Notes under the pieces: model-generated
What the model saw: the letters and a program-made list of their open reading frames with translations, nothing else
Database searches by the model: none
What the model was told of the DNA's origin: nothing
Made by a program: the position numbers and the translations under genes
Shown here: positions 1 through 9,419 of the stretch, piece after piece
Layout: the number at the start of each line of letters is the position of its first letter
Numbering within the stretch: position 1 is the stretch's first letter
Assembly: GCA_964016875.1 (NCBI GenBank)
Contig: OZ024724.1
Span: 51,028,438-51,092,437 of the forward strand
Reading direction: 5' to 3'
Length of the DNA: 64,000 bases
From: Fallopia convolvulus
Lineage: Eukaryota > Streptophyta > Magnoliopsida > Caryophyllales > Polygonaceae

Positions 1-130
1 GGCACAATTGAGAAGACAGAAAGAGACGTGAGAGGGAGGTAGAGAGATTTAGGGTTGGATAAATTAATTCATTCTCATTGATTGATTAAAAACATAACAA
101 TAGGAGAGTATTTATAATAACTCCTGGATC
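1..130 (-). mobile_element. Probable Copia-type LTR end, cut by the window edge
   Basis: Read on the minus strand, this stretch has a TATA-like TTATAAATACTC, then AATCAATCAATGAGAATGA, then a pyrimidine-rich run with AACCCTAAATCTCTC. That order (TATA, poly(A)-like signal with 'caatgagaat', CT-rich U5) is typical of the R-U5 part of plant Copia LTRs. The internal region would lie beyond position 1. I could not find the other LTR end, so the right limit is approximate. It could instead be the 5' end of an ordinary gene. Confidence 0.35.
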
Positions 131-2843
131 TAGCTAAATCAGAAAAAATAACGTTGAAATGATATCTTACTAAAATATAAAAACTAAATCGTAGATAAAA
201 GGGAATAATAATATTCTTAAATATAATTCATTATCTAATATAATCTAGCGTATCAAAACATTTCTAGCACTGTTGAAAACAAATTTGCATTGTCATCTAT
301 AATTTTTTAAGATTTCATCCCATGATCGAATTTTGTGCTGTCAAAAATAATTTGCTATTGTCTCTTGCTCAACATTAATTGTCCAAAGTCCAAACCGAGA
401 TTGCAAGATTAATCAGATTGTCTAACTCATAGTCTTCTAAAATCTCACAGTAAATTTTTTTATGATAGTGCATCCTGAAAGATCTTTGATGGTGCGCGAA
501 ATAACCGACTAAATAATATAGCGAAAATTAGCAAATATAATAAAAAGCACAACATGTCGCTTTGCACATACGCATCTAGGCACATTCACATTTTTTATGC
601 TAAGATGGCCCACTAAACTATATGTATGTTTGCCTACATATTAATAACCAAGAGAATGAAACGTATGGAATTGGCAATGGGCTGGGAAGAGCTAATTAAG
701 TGGGCTTGGCCCATGAAAATTAGTTAGAAAGATTTGGGCCCCAACTTAGCCAAACTTCACACGTGTTCGAGAAGTCCAGATGCTAGCTTTTCCATGCAAA
801 GCTATTTAATGTATGCATGTGCAAGAGTCTCGGGTGCACATTAATAAGCGAGGTCACTTTCTGGGCTAGTGTGCGAGGTCATCTGGAGGGTAAGTCAGCG
901 GGATGATCCCTCAAAGTCAACAATATCGGCTTTGAATAAATGGGTTTTGTTTAGGTCCAATGAGAGCTTGCCATGAGTTAGCCTTAAAGGCTAAGTTATC
1001 ATTTGAACTACTCTTCAACTTTACGTGGCAAGGCTCATCAACAATATGAGAGCTCATTAAATTAGGCCAATCATCAAGCGCCATGTCATCTCCCTCAAAA
1101 GAATATGAAACTGTCCCACATCGAACAATTAACTTGTAAGCAACTAGTTCATGATCCTATACATAGCAAGGCAAAGAGACGGTAAAAGGGGTCGAAAATC
1201 CTCTCTGGCTCGAGGATTATCTCGTTTTGCCAAAGCTCGACGTGTTTGATCTCTGAGTGAGATGGCGCTATAAACGGTATAAAGTCTAAAGGCTTTATTC
1301 GTAAAGAAGAAAAACAATCGGCTGAGGGGTGGGGAGGAGGAATAATCCACGTACGAAAACCGTTTAGTTGTACGAATCCCGAGAGTTAGTATTTATTTAA
1401 TTCCCGTTTATAGCGTGTATTATATCGGGTTTCATCAATCTTAATATAAAAAAACTCTTTAAATTAAAAATATTAATTTATTGATTAATTAATATCTCTA
1501 TAAAATAATAAAATATCATGATCCCAATCCTATAAATTTATGGAAGTTTTATTGTATAGTGGTTTTTAAAAATATATTATCTTATTATAGAGGTTTTACT
1601 ATATAGTGGTTTTTACATTGGCCCAAGTAGGGACCGGAGAAAAATATTAGCTTAGGGAGTTTATTAATTTAGGGAGGTTTTAGTTTTAATGCACAATCTA
1701 ATTATGTATAGCATATATGTGTGTGTCATCTCATGTAGTGAAAAAAGTGTAGAGCAGAATTGATTTGTGAATGAAAAATTGAGGAAGAGTAGATAAGTCT
1801 TGTTACCCTAAAAGAAAAGGCTTCCGGCAGCTACTAGGAAGAAGAATCCCAGAAATGCAAACGCATTAAATTTCTACAACAAAAAATATGGTTCAGCAAA
1901 AAAAAATTGCAGAAAATAAAGCACTTTATGTCCTTTCTCTAGTTCCTCATGTATAACACCCAAACCCTAAAAAGGGTTGTTGATGTGAATGAAATAGTAG
2001 TGCATGTACGTGCTTGTTTACTTGAAATGCTTTGGAGCATAGAGACCTCAAAAAAAAGGTTTAGTGGGTGCTAAAGGTTACAACAACTTCACTGATGACC
2101 CTTTTTTTTACCCTTTTATCTAAATCGATGCAGAATATACATGAGGATGTAATTGTAATTAAGTAAAGAATTGCCCACGAATTTATAATGATAACTAGTT
2201 CTAATACATTGTTTTTGAGACAACACACCCTTTAGAATCTTTTATTATTCTTATCCGTTTAATAGCCAGAAAAGATATAGGTAAACTTTCTCTCTGAACA
2301 AATAAACAAATAAATTTGTGAACTAGATCGATATGGATATCTCTATGAACACAGTTGAAATGAGTTTGGTTTCAAAAGGTAAAAAGAAGATGAGTGAGAG
2401 GAGAATAGACCACATGTTTAAAGAATACCCATGCGTTTCAACCAAAAAAAAAGAATACTCATGCGAATTTGAGGGTTAATTTTGGAGAAAATTTAGTTTA
2501 AACAACGATTATATAGGTTTTATTTATGAATTTAGAGTTTTATCCAGAGCTTTGCACCCAAATGAACTCCTAACCTGTTTACAAGTTTTATTAAGAGGAA
2601 GGTCAGTTTTGGAATTTTAAAATTTATGGGTGTTGCAAATTAATTTTTAGGGTTATATACAGACCTGCTGAATTTGTTTGCTTTCAATTTGATGAATCAT
2701 ATATTCATTTGTAGCAAACATATATATGATCCTTAATTCAAAATTACATAGAAAACTATCTTATTTTCATATATAAAATACACGCCATTTCTTATACTAA
2801 TAATAATATGATCAATATATATCTTGACCAAAACAAAAATATG
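131..2843. other. Intergenic, no gene recognised
   Basis: AT-rich sequence with no open reading frame that resembles a known protein. The short open frames around 1144-1350 have no recognisable motif. The only signal I would mark is a plant snRNA-type upstream element near 1113, listed separately. Short A and T runs are scattered throughout. Confidence 0.5.
1113..1165 (+). promoter_or_regulatory. snRNA-type USE and TATA pair, no snRNA recognised
   Basis: GTCCCACATCG at 1113-1123 matches the plant snRNA upstream sequence element. A TATA-like TATACATA starts at 1158, leaving 34 bases between them, which is the Pol II snRNA spacing rather than the shorter Pol III spacing. The expected transcript start near 1188 does not read as U1, U2, U3, U4, U5 or U6. 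The same 11-mer also occurs in plant transposons, so this may be chance or a transposon promoter. Confidence 0.22.
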
Positions 2844-2863
2844 ATATATATATATATATATAT
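2844..2863. repeat. (TA)n microsatellite
   Basis: About ten TA units lie some 14 bases beyond the stop codon of the CBM48-FLZ gene, within its presumed 3' UTR. Confidence 0.85.
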
Positions 2864-2876
2864 GTAGCACGACCAG

Positions 2877-3988
2877 CTAGTCTTCCAAACTACCATCCAT
2901 CTCGATTTGTTTCTCACGGCATTCGACAGAGCAGAAGGTGTCGAAGTCCCTGCATAGTAGATTAATACAACATTGATTCATTCATTCACATATATATATC
3001 AAAAAAAAAGAAAGATCGATACATAAATAAATCTAAACTAGAGATTGACCTTACCCGTACATAAAATCGTCTTTATCGCGGGGAAGACGTTTCCTGCATA
3101 CGCAACACATGTCCAGGAAATGCCCTCGCCGTGCAGACGAACCAACAGTAGGCCCCGACAGCGGCGCGACAAAAATCGTGTTCACCATTCCAAATTTTCC
3201 CCTTACACAAGGTTCATGATCATTGGGACGCCATTCCCCGTCAATGTTAAACATGTACTAAATATATGACAGAAGCCAAATTAATTAACCTCATCATATA
3301 TCAAACATGCCATATATATATATAAACACAATATTAATATAAGTAAAATTTGTCCTAAAATAACTGAAATGTTATTAAAATTGATTAGCATATATAATAA
3401 GATGGATAGATGACGATTTTTTTCATAGATCATCTAAAATACTATTAAAAATGATGTTTTTATAATATTATTAATAAATTTTTCCTTTAATATTAAAATT
3501 TTTATTAAGAATATTATGACCTAAATTTTACAAAGCTATTTAGCCCCCTCCAAAAATTTTTGGGTCCGCCACTGCCCATCAAGATTAAAATGAATTACCT
3601 CGTGTCGTCCCGGAGGTAAATTATATATCACCTCGAACATGTTAGGAAGTCCTTGCACCGGGACCATAGGGATCAGTTCCCACCTGCAAGATCGAATTAA
3701 GAACGTCGTACATCATACTTTTAAAAACTTATTACTAATGGACATTCAACTAATCAGATATTATATTAAAACTAAATTGAAAATTTACTACAGTGTAATT
3801 TACTAGTGGTCGGGGAGATTAGGTTTCTTATGAAGATGGTCCCGGTCGAAAAGATAGTATAGTATCAACTAATTTACTAATGCTAAAGACGGCACAAATA
3901 AGGAAATACGCGCGTACCCATTGAACGATCCTCCCACTGCGACCTTTGTGCCCTCGTTGGTCCATAGGAACGTTTTTGTTGTGGTCAT
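2877..3988 (-). CDS. CBM48 (SnRK1 beta/beta-gamma type)-FLZ zinc finger fusion protein
   Basis: Four exons on the minus strand: 3988-3918, 3683-3599, 3257-3055 and 2949-2877. Every intron is GT...AG, and together they give a 143-residue protein with no internal stop. Residues about 5-83 are a glycogen-binding module (AMPK1_CBM/CBM48) of the SnRK1 beta-gamma type: VAVGGSFNGWELIPM, then PPGRHEY, IDGEWRPNDHEP and GMVNTIFV. Residues 99-138 are an FLZ finger: FLDMCCVC with zinc ligands C103 and C106, DDFMYGG, then FCSVEC with C126 and C130 and a 19-residue spacer. The first and last introns are both phase 2 and split glycine codons. In known plants FLZ proteins are adaptors that bind SnRK1 kinase subunits, and CBM48 belongs to SnRK1 regulatory subunits, so this likely acts in SnRK1 energy signalling (inference). 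There is no kinase-binding C-terminal domain or CBS repeat. A TATA box lies upstream at 4160. I know of no standard protein with this order of domains. Confidence 0.82.
3290..3585. repeat. AT-rich transposon-like insert in intron 2 of the CBM48-FLZ gene
   Basis: Most of intron 2 (3258-3598) is very AT-rich and ends with TTGGGTCCGCCACTG near 3560-3574. That motif (CAGTGGCGGACCCAA in reverse) recurs at the ends of dispersed repeats in many plant genomes. No matching terminus or target duplication was found, so the element and its limits are uncertain. Confidence 0.25.
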
Positions 3989-4170
3989 CGAACAAAATCG
4001 AGATAGCTAGGTTGGAAAGTGAAATAGCTAGATTGGAAGTGAGAGAGGTAGATTGGAAAGTGAGAGAGTACGTGAGAGAGTTATAGTTAGATGAGATGTG
4101 TGTAATTTGAATGATATAGCTTTGGTATTTGGCTGGTGGAATTTAAGAGAGTGAGCGAGTTATATAGTAG
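3989..4170 (-). promoter_or_regulatory. Promoter and 5' UTR of the CBM48-FLZ gene
   Basis: On the minus strand TATATAA lies at 4166-4160, about 172 bases before the start codon at 3988. It is followed by a CT-rich leader, as is common for plant 5' UTRs. No in-frame upstream start was needed to explain the CBM48 N-terminus. The leader holds the short direct repeats listed next. Confidence 0.5.
4001..4075. repeat. Three short direct repeats in the 5' leader
   Basis: TAGGTTGGAAAGTGA, TAGATTGGAAGTGA and TAGATTGGAAAGTGA follow one another at 21-24 base spacing. They sit between the TATA box and start codon of the CBM48-FLZ gene. On the transcribed strand they read as a CT-rich TCACTTTCCAA repeat. 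Confidence 0.6.
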
Positions 4171-5325
4171 ATGTGTGGAATTTTTTTTGCCATTTATTGC
4201 TAAAGACGGCATAAGATTTACGCAGTTATCAAATAAGACCGAAATATAGTAGGATTTGTGTTATTTCATGATTAATTTAACATGGGTAATACTGTACTAT
4301 CTTGCTACAGATAAGACCGAAACAAAAGCTAACTTTTCATTAGAAAAAATAAACAAATAACTAATACCAATTATTTCACCAAAATTAACCTACATGTTTA
4401 AAACTACTGATCACTAGTTCACCTATATAAGATTTACGAAGTTATCAAATACTAGGCCAAAAAGATAAATAAGTATTTTTTGTCACCTATCTTAGACAGA
4501 TTGGCATTTTAAAAAATATCGAAAACAGATTGGTATTTAAAATAGACACCGATAGACAAATACGTTTTTTTTCTCATCTGAGTTTGGCTTTAATAAGTTA
4601 ATCCAGTTTACCAATAAAATTAAACAAAACCTACAAGATATTTTACCCACTCAAACGCATCTCCTTCATATCTCTCTTAGTCTCTTTAAATGCGGAACTA
4701 TGGAAAGTGCGTATTTAATCAAAGAAGCTTGTATTTTTGATGGAAAGTGCGTTTTTTTCTCTCTTAGTCTCATTCATTTAAAGAAATTGAGCAAGTGCTC
4801 AACTTAACATGTGCACGGTGGCCGGATTAGAGAAGGTGAATTCATGGTGGTGGGAAGAGACGACATAAAATCTTGTATGAAATTGAAAATGATGGTGATA
4901 AAAGCAGTAGATTTTTCTAATTTTCCTAAGTTGTGGTAGTAAAATTGTTGTATTTTTGATGTTTTATTATGAAATTAATTTCTATTCTTGAAGTATGTAT
5001 ATTTTTTCAAACAAATATGTTTAGTTGGATATTAAATTGGGGGTTCGTGCAGGTATTACTAGAAAATTGTTGTGACTTGTGACTTCACAAGAACAATTTG
5101 GGCAGGATATATGTATGATACTGATGTATCCCATTAAAATCAAATCCGCTCTTCCACTCTAAATGCATTCAGATTTCAATATTTTAATTTGCATGTTTAT
5201 TATTTTTACTAGATATTAACTTGTGATAAACCTATTTGTTAACATACCTGATAAAACAATTACACAGCAAAACGCCCACTACATTTCCTTAAATCTTTAG
5301 CTTTCCGTCATGACTCATGATTAAT
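4171..5325. other. Intergenic, no gene recognised
   Basis: AT-rich sequence between the promoter of the CBM48-FLZ gene and the A-tail of LINE-1. No coding region or RNA gene is visible on either strand. A short imperfect repeat around ACAGATTGGCATTTAAAA occurs at 4497 and 4524. Confidence 0.5.
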
Positions 5326-5393
5326 TTTTTTTTTTTTGATAAACAAACCCTACATTTTTTTTTTGAGAAGAAACAACAAACCCTACATGAATC

Positions 5394-5727
5394 TCAAATG
5401 TCAGAGGAGATTACATCATAAAAGCCAACGGGAAGACTAGTGTCCAAACGAAACACAACAAGAGCCTGAAAACAATTTGTGGCAAGCCAATGGGCTGCAT
5501 TATTAGCCTCTCTACGAGTGAAGGACCATGAAAAAGATTCAAACTCCGATTTTTTAGCCAGCAATCGAGCCACCAGCACACCAATAGTTGTTCTGCAGAT
5601 CGTACCCTTCCGCAATTTTGAAACCAGAGAAAGGCAATCTGATTCCAAAGTCACACGAGTTGCACCGTACTCAATGGCCAGATCAATACCCCACATCAAC
5701 GCTTCGACTTCGGCAATTTCCACCTCT
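5394..5727 (-). pseudogene. LINE-1 RNase H domain (RVT_3), C-terminal half
   Basis: The reading frame contains EVEIAEVEALMWGIDLAIE, then ESDCLSLVSKL and RREANNAAHWLA. These are the second and third acidic regions and the C-terminal helix of the plant LINE RNase H-like domain (RVT_3). The first half lies 9 kb away at 14732-14908 on the same strand. The break is exactly at the TCT target duplication of the CACTA at 5725-5727, and the codons match across it (RGS then EVEIAEVEA). The stop is at 5394, followed by a short 3' UTR and the A-tail. Confidence 0.85.
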
Positions 5728-6240
5728 CACTGCTGGAAAACGCGTCTATAGCCAGGACCGTTCGCCACGCGATAAGCCACAAAGTTAGCCAGGAAACAGC
5801 CTTCGCCACAGCGGTAGCCACCAGTGTTCCCAAGACAAAAAGTTTGTGGTTAAAACGCTCGCGGGTATAGCATAGCGTGAACACTACCCACAAACTTTTG
5901 AGTCGTGCCTATTTAACCACAATATTGGGTACGAAAATCATGTTCTGCTAAATACATGGTATAGCCAGAGACACTTCGTGGCTAAGTTTGAGTCTATTTT
6001 ACCAAAAAGTTAGCAGCGAAGTATTTTTCTAGCTAAATTCAGGAGAATTAAGTCGCGTTCATCATCCACATGTCGTGGCCATTTAGTATCAAAGTTTGCC
6101 TCGAATACATTTGGTGGGTAAAGTTGTGGCCTTTAGCATGAAATTTGGCTACGAATTGGCAGAATACATTTAATGGCCAATGTCGTGGCCCTTTAGCATT
6201 GAAATTGGCTACGAAAACATATAATGTCAAAATTTGTGGT
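5728..6240. repeat. Left subterminal region of the CACTA
   Basis: Repeated short motifs around GTGGCC, TTTGGCTACGAA and GTTAGC/GCTAA are spaced along this stretch. Examples are TCGTGGCC near 6071 and 6184, and GGCTACGAA near 6151 and 6208. Subterminal repeats of this kind are the usual transposase-binding arrays of CACTA elements. Confidence 0.65.
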
Positions 6241-7159
6241 TATATTATTATATATTTAGAATATTAAAAATCATAATATTATGATCCACCATAATATATT
6301 CAATAACAAATATATATTATAATAATAAACTATTTCCAAACCATATGCATATATTAAACAAAATACAAATATAATTACAACTCAAATAAACTATCTTACA
6401 ACCAATTTCAATAGTACCAAATTATTCATAAAAACTAGGTTCATCCACCAACACCCTAATACAAACCATCCAAAAACTACCTTATATTACATCCAACAAA
6501 TACAAAAAAATATCATGGTGTCTTTGGGGTTGAGATTGCTCCAACAAAGTAGTCCAACTCCAACTCGTGTTGCATATAGAAATACAATGTTTAGCAACCC
6601 ACTTTGGAACATCTGGTAGCAGTAAACAACATTAAATATTCATTCCAAAGGAAACAATAAATATTCATTCAAAAGGAAGATACTCGCTTATGCGGAAGAT
6701 ACTCGCTTATGCATAGAGCAGTAGAAATTTTATTAGTGGCATTAATGAATTTCAGATTCAATTCATGGTTTCATTAGCATCACATTTGTAACCCAAATCT
6801 CAAGTGAACCCACAAAATATCAGCAACCAATCATACAAAAATAAAGGATCAGGATTCAAGAACAACACTTACTATCAATTCCTAGATGGTTGACATCCAG
6901 TCATACAAATTTCATTCCAGAACATTTTAAGAAAGCTGTTCAGCATGTTGAAACTATCCAATATAGCGCTATAATTTTTTTTTTGGTTGCCTAGAACCAG
7001 AAACTTCTGCTCAATTTGTCTTCGTTGAAAGAAAGGTGCCACATCATAATTGTAAAATACTTGAAATGATCAATAAGAATATAGATATAAAAGCTATAAG
7101 CAAAAGAAGATTAAAAAAAGTCTAAAGGAAAGGATATAAAATCTAAGAGCCTAATAAAT
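6241..7159. other. CACTA interior, no gene recognised
   Basis: AT-rich sequence with no recognisable coding region. It could include intron or 3' sequence captured with the SEC31 fragment that follows, but nothing shows this. Confidence 0.4.
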
Positions 7160-7161
7160 AC

Positions 7162-7482
7162 CTGTACAGCCCAATTTTTCCATCAAAAGAAGATGTTGAT
7201 ATTACTCCTGGTATCTTTGGGCACCAATCGATAGCAAACTTCCATTTAGTCCCAATTGGCAGTTCACATACAATCTGGGACATTAGGCATAGAAACAATC
7301 ATCAGATCATTAATGTTTGTCAACCAGGAAATTTTCAATATGAAAACGAAAGGTTGGGGCAAGCACCCAGACAAGGTTATAACACCTGTTAACATAAAGT
7401 ATCCCAGCATATTGCGCGATATATTTGGCGCAAGTAAGCAAATACGAGCTGTCAATGGGGCAATATGACATTGAAATTACTC
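7162..7482 (-). pseudogene. SEC31 (fragment): SEC31 (COPII coat) fragment: two exons captured in the CACTA
   Basis: Minus-strand exon 7482-7386 reads GVISMSYCPIDSSYLLTCAK, then after a one-base deletion AICWDT. Exon 7274-7162 reads IVCELPIGTKWKFAIDWCPK followed by IPGVISTSSFDGKIGLY. These match the last repeats of the N-terminal WD40 propeller of SEC31, the outer COPII coat protein. The exon edges keep AG acceptors (7484-7483, 7276-7275) and GT donors (7385-7384, 7161-7160), so intron sequence was copied too. This is a genomic capture rather than a retrocopy. The fragment is far too short to work, and the frameshift and an in-frame stop near the end of the first exon mark it as a pseudogene. 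Confidence 0.8.
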
Positions 7483-7927
7483 CTGCTTGAAGAGAGCAGA
7501 TTAACAAAACAGACGAAAAGTTAAGTATCAATTTGGCCATGAAAACACTTATGTACAAGTACATGAGCAAAAAAATATATGTTTGATCAAAATAAGTTGA
7601 ACATTAAAATTATACAACAGAAATATTTTAGTGGATGATGAACTAGCAAATGAGAAGGGATCTGCTTGTTCAACTCAACTTCAAAAAATTTGATTATATG
7701 TGAAGAGGAATGATTCGGACAAGTTAGTAAAACAACGACTAGAACTTGGGGAAAAAAGGTTGAAATCAGGGAAGGGAAAAGGGGAACTCACATGGGAATT
7801 CAAGCTCCGTGGTTTCAAACTGAGGAGTTCGCTGGTCGCCATTGTTGATTTGAACAGAGAGAGATCTGAATTCAGAATAAAATTGGAGATATAAGAACCA
7901 CGGTTGACCTAAAGACATTAGAAAAAA

Positions 7928-8420
7928 TCAATCGAGAGCGACAAGTTCAAACCGATCAATTTTGGAGACGAACTTGTAGACTTTGACGAGGCGGAGATGA
8001 TATGCCGGCAGTGAAGAATCCACATGCTTTCTCCCAGCCAGGCGTCTGTAGGCAGCAGTTCTCAGCCAGGCGCCATTGACACAAAACAAGTGAAAGTTTA
8101 GATCTGAATGAGAATAAGAACCGCGATTGACAAAAAGACATTAGGAAAAAAATTCAATTGAGAAGCACAGGCTCAAACCGATCAATTTGGAGACGAATTC
8201 GTGGACTATGACGAGGCGGAGAAGATATGTCGGCGGTGAAGAATCCGAATTCTTCTCCCCGAGTCCATCGTTCCATCCTGATTCTCTCTCTCGGATTATT
8301 ACCCTAAACACTACAAGAGAGGAATTTGTAGACATTGACGAGGCGGAGAAGATAAGCCGACGGTGAAAAATCCGAATTCCTTCTCTCTGAGTCCGCCGTC
8401 GTTCCTGATTCTCTCACGGG
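7928..8420. repeat. Three imperfect copies of a GC-richer segment
   Basis: A block containing GACGAGGCGGAGAAGATA and CGGTGAAGAATCC occurs near 7987, 8210 and 8337, with related flanks such as CAAACCGATCAATTTTGGAG. On the minus strand it reads as a possible short exon or 5' UTR, but no protein was recognised. It lies within the CACTA just after the SEC31 copy and may be another captured host fragment that was locally triplicated. Confidence 0.55.
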
Positions 8421-8658
8421 TTTCCTTGTTAGAAGAGAGAAGGTTTGAGCGGCCCAAATGAGGAGATAGGGTTTGGGTCCCCCAATAATTCAACTCGAAA
8501 TTTCAATTTCCCTCTTAAACTTTCATTTCCCTCCTATTAACCCGTCAATAATTCAGCCTAAAATTTCATTTCTCCTCTTAAAATAAATATTCCCTCCTAC
8601 TTAATAAAAAAAGTAATATTCCCTTCTATTTTTTACAAGGTGAATAATTTATAGATAA

Positions 8659-9274
8659 ACTAGCATAATTACCCGTACCTTGTACGGGTTTAGTCAAATA
8701 TAAATTATTTATTTTAAAAATAAATTAATTTGATTTTTTATATCAATATGAATAAAATTTACGCATTATTTTAAAGTAATACCTAATATTTTATTTTTTA
8801 CTTTCGTAAAACAAAATGAATTAGTTTAGCAATTTTAAATTTGTATACATATGTTTAAATCAAAATGTATTCATATAATATCAAACAAAAGTTTAATTCT
8901 AATTTATATATTTTATTATTATAATATGAGATTTTAATATATAATTAATCAATAAAATGTATAACTAATCAAAGTACAATGAGATAAGAATGAATCTAGA
9001 TACAAAAGATCACTAACAAATTATATATAAGTGATTTGAATAGATTAATAATAAATAAATATTATTATTGGAGGATTAAATAAATCTAAACAAAAGGATA
9101 AGAACAAATGAATTTTTGAATTTTTTTATTAGGGTTTAATGGGTGAATAAATTTTATGATTGAATTATTTTTTTCTTAGCCTTAATGACATGGCGCCAAA
9201 TGTGTGACACATAAGCAAATTAAATCACAGACTGACATGTGTCATAGAGGTGACTTCTTTAGTATAGGTATAGA
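8659..9274 (-). mobile_element. Non-autonomous Helitron, 616 bp, minus strand
   Basis: The 5' terminus on the minus strand is TCTATACCTATACTAAAG starting at 9274. The 3' terminus is a hairpin CCCGTAC-AAG-GTACGGG followed by TAATTATG and CTAGT ending at 8659. The flanking bases are A at 8658 and T at 9275, the expected AT target. Helitrons have TC at 5', a hairpin then CTRRT at 3', and no target duplication, and all of these fit. There is no Rep/helicase gene, so it was mobilised in trans. It is nested in the CACTA. Confidence 0.82.
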
Positions 9275-9419
9275 TGAGATTGTAATAAGTTATAAAATTA
9301 TATTCACATATTATTTAGTGTAATTCTTAATATAATTCACAATTCTAGATGATGAAATTAGAAAATAATTTTTTTTTTAAAATATTTGCAAAATAACTTT
9401 TGAACCCTTAAACACAAAT

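Noticed and set aside
3045..3269. Plus-strand open frame over the CBM48-FLZ exon 3
   Set aside because: It is the opposite strand of a well-supported exon and has no motif.
5325..5340. Target-site duplication of LINE-1
   Set aside because: ATGAGT-like sequence occurs next to the A-tail and near 38700, but the match is only about seven bases and the LINE 5' end is not fixed.
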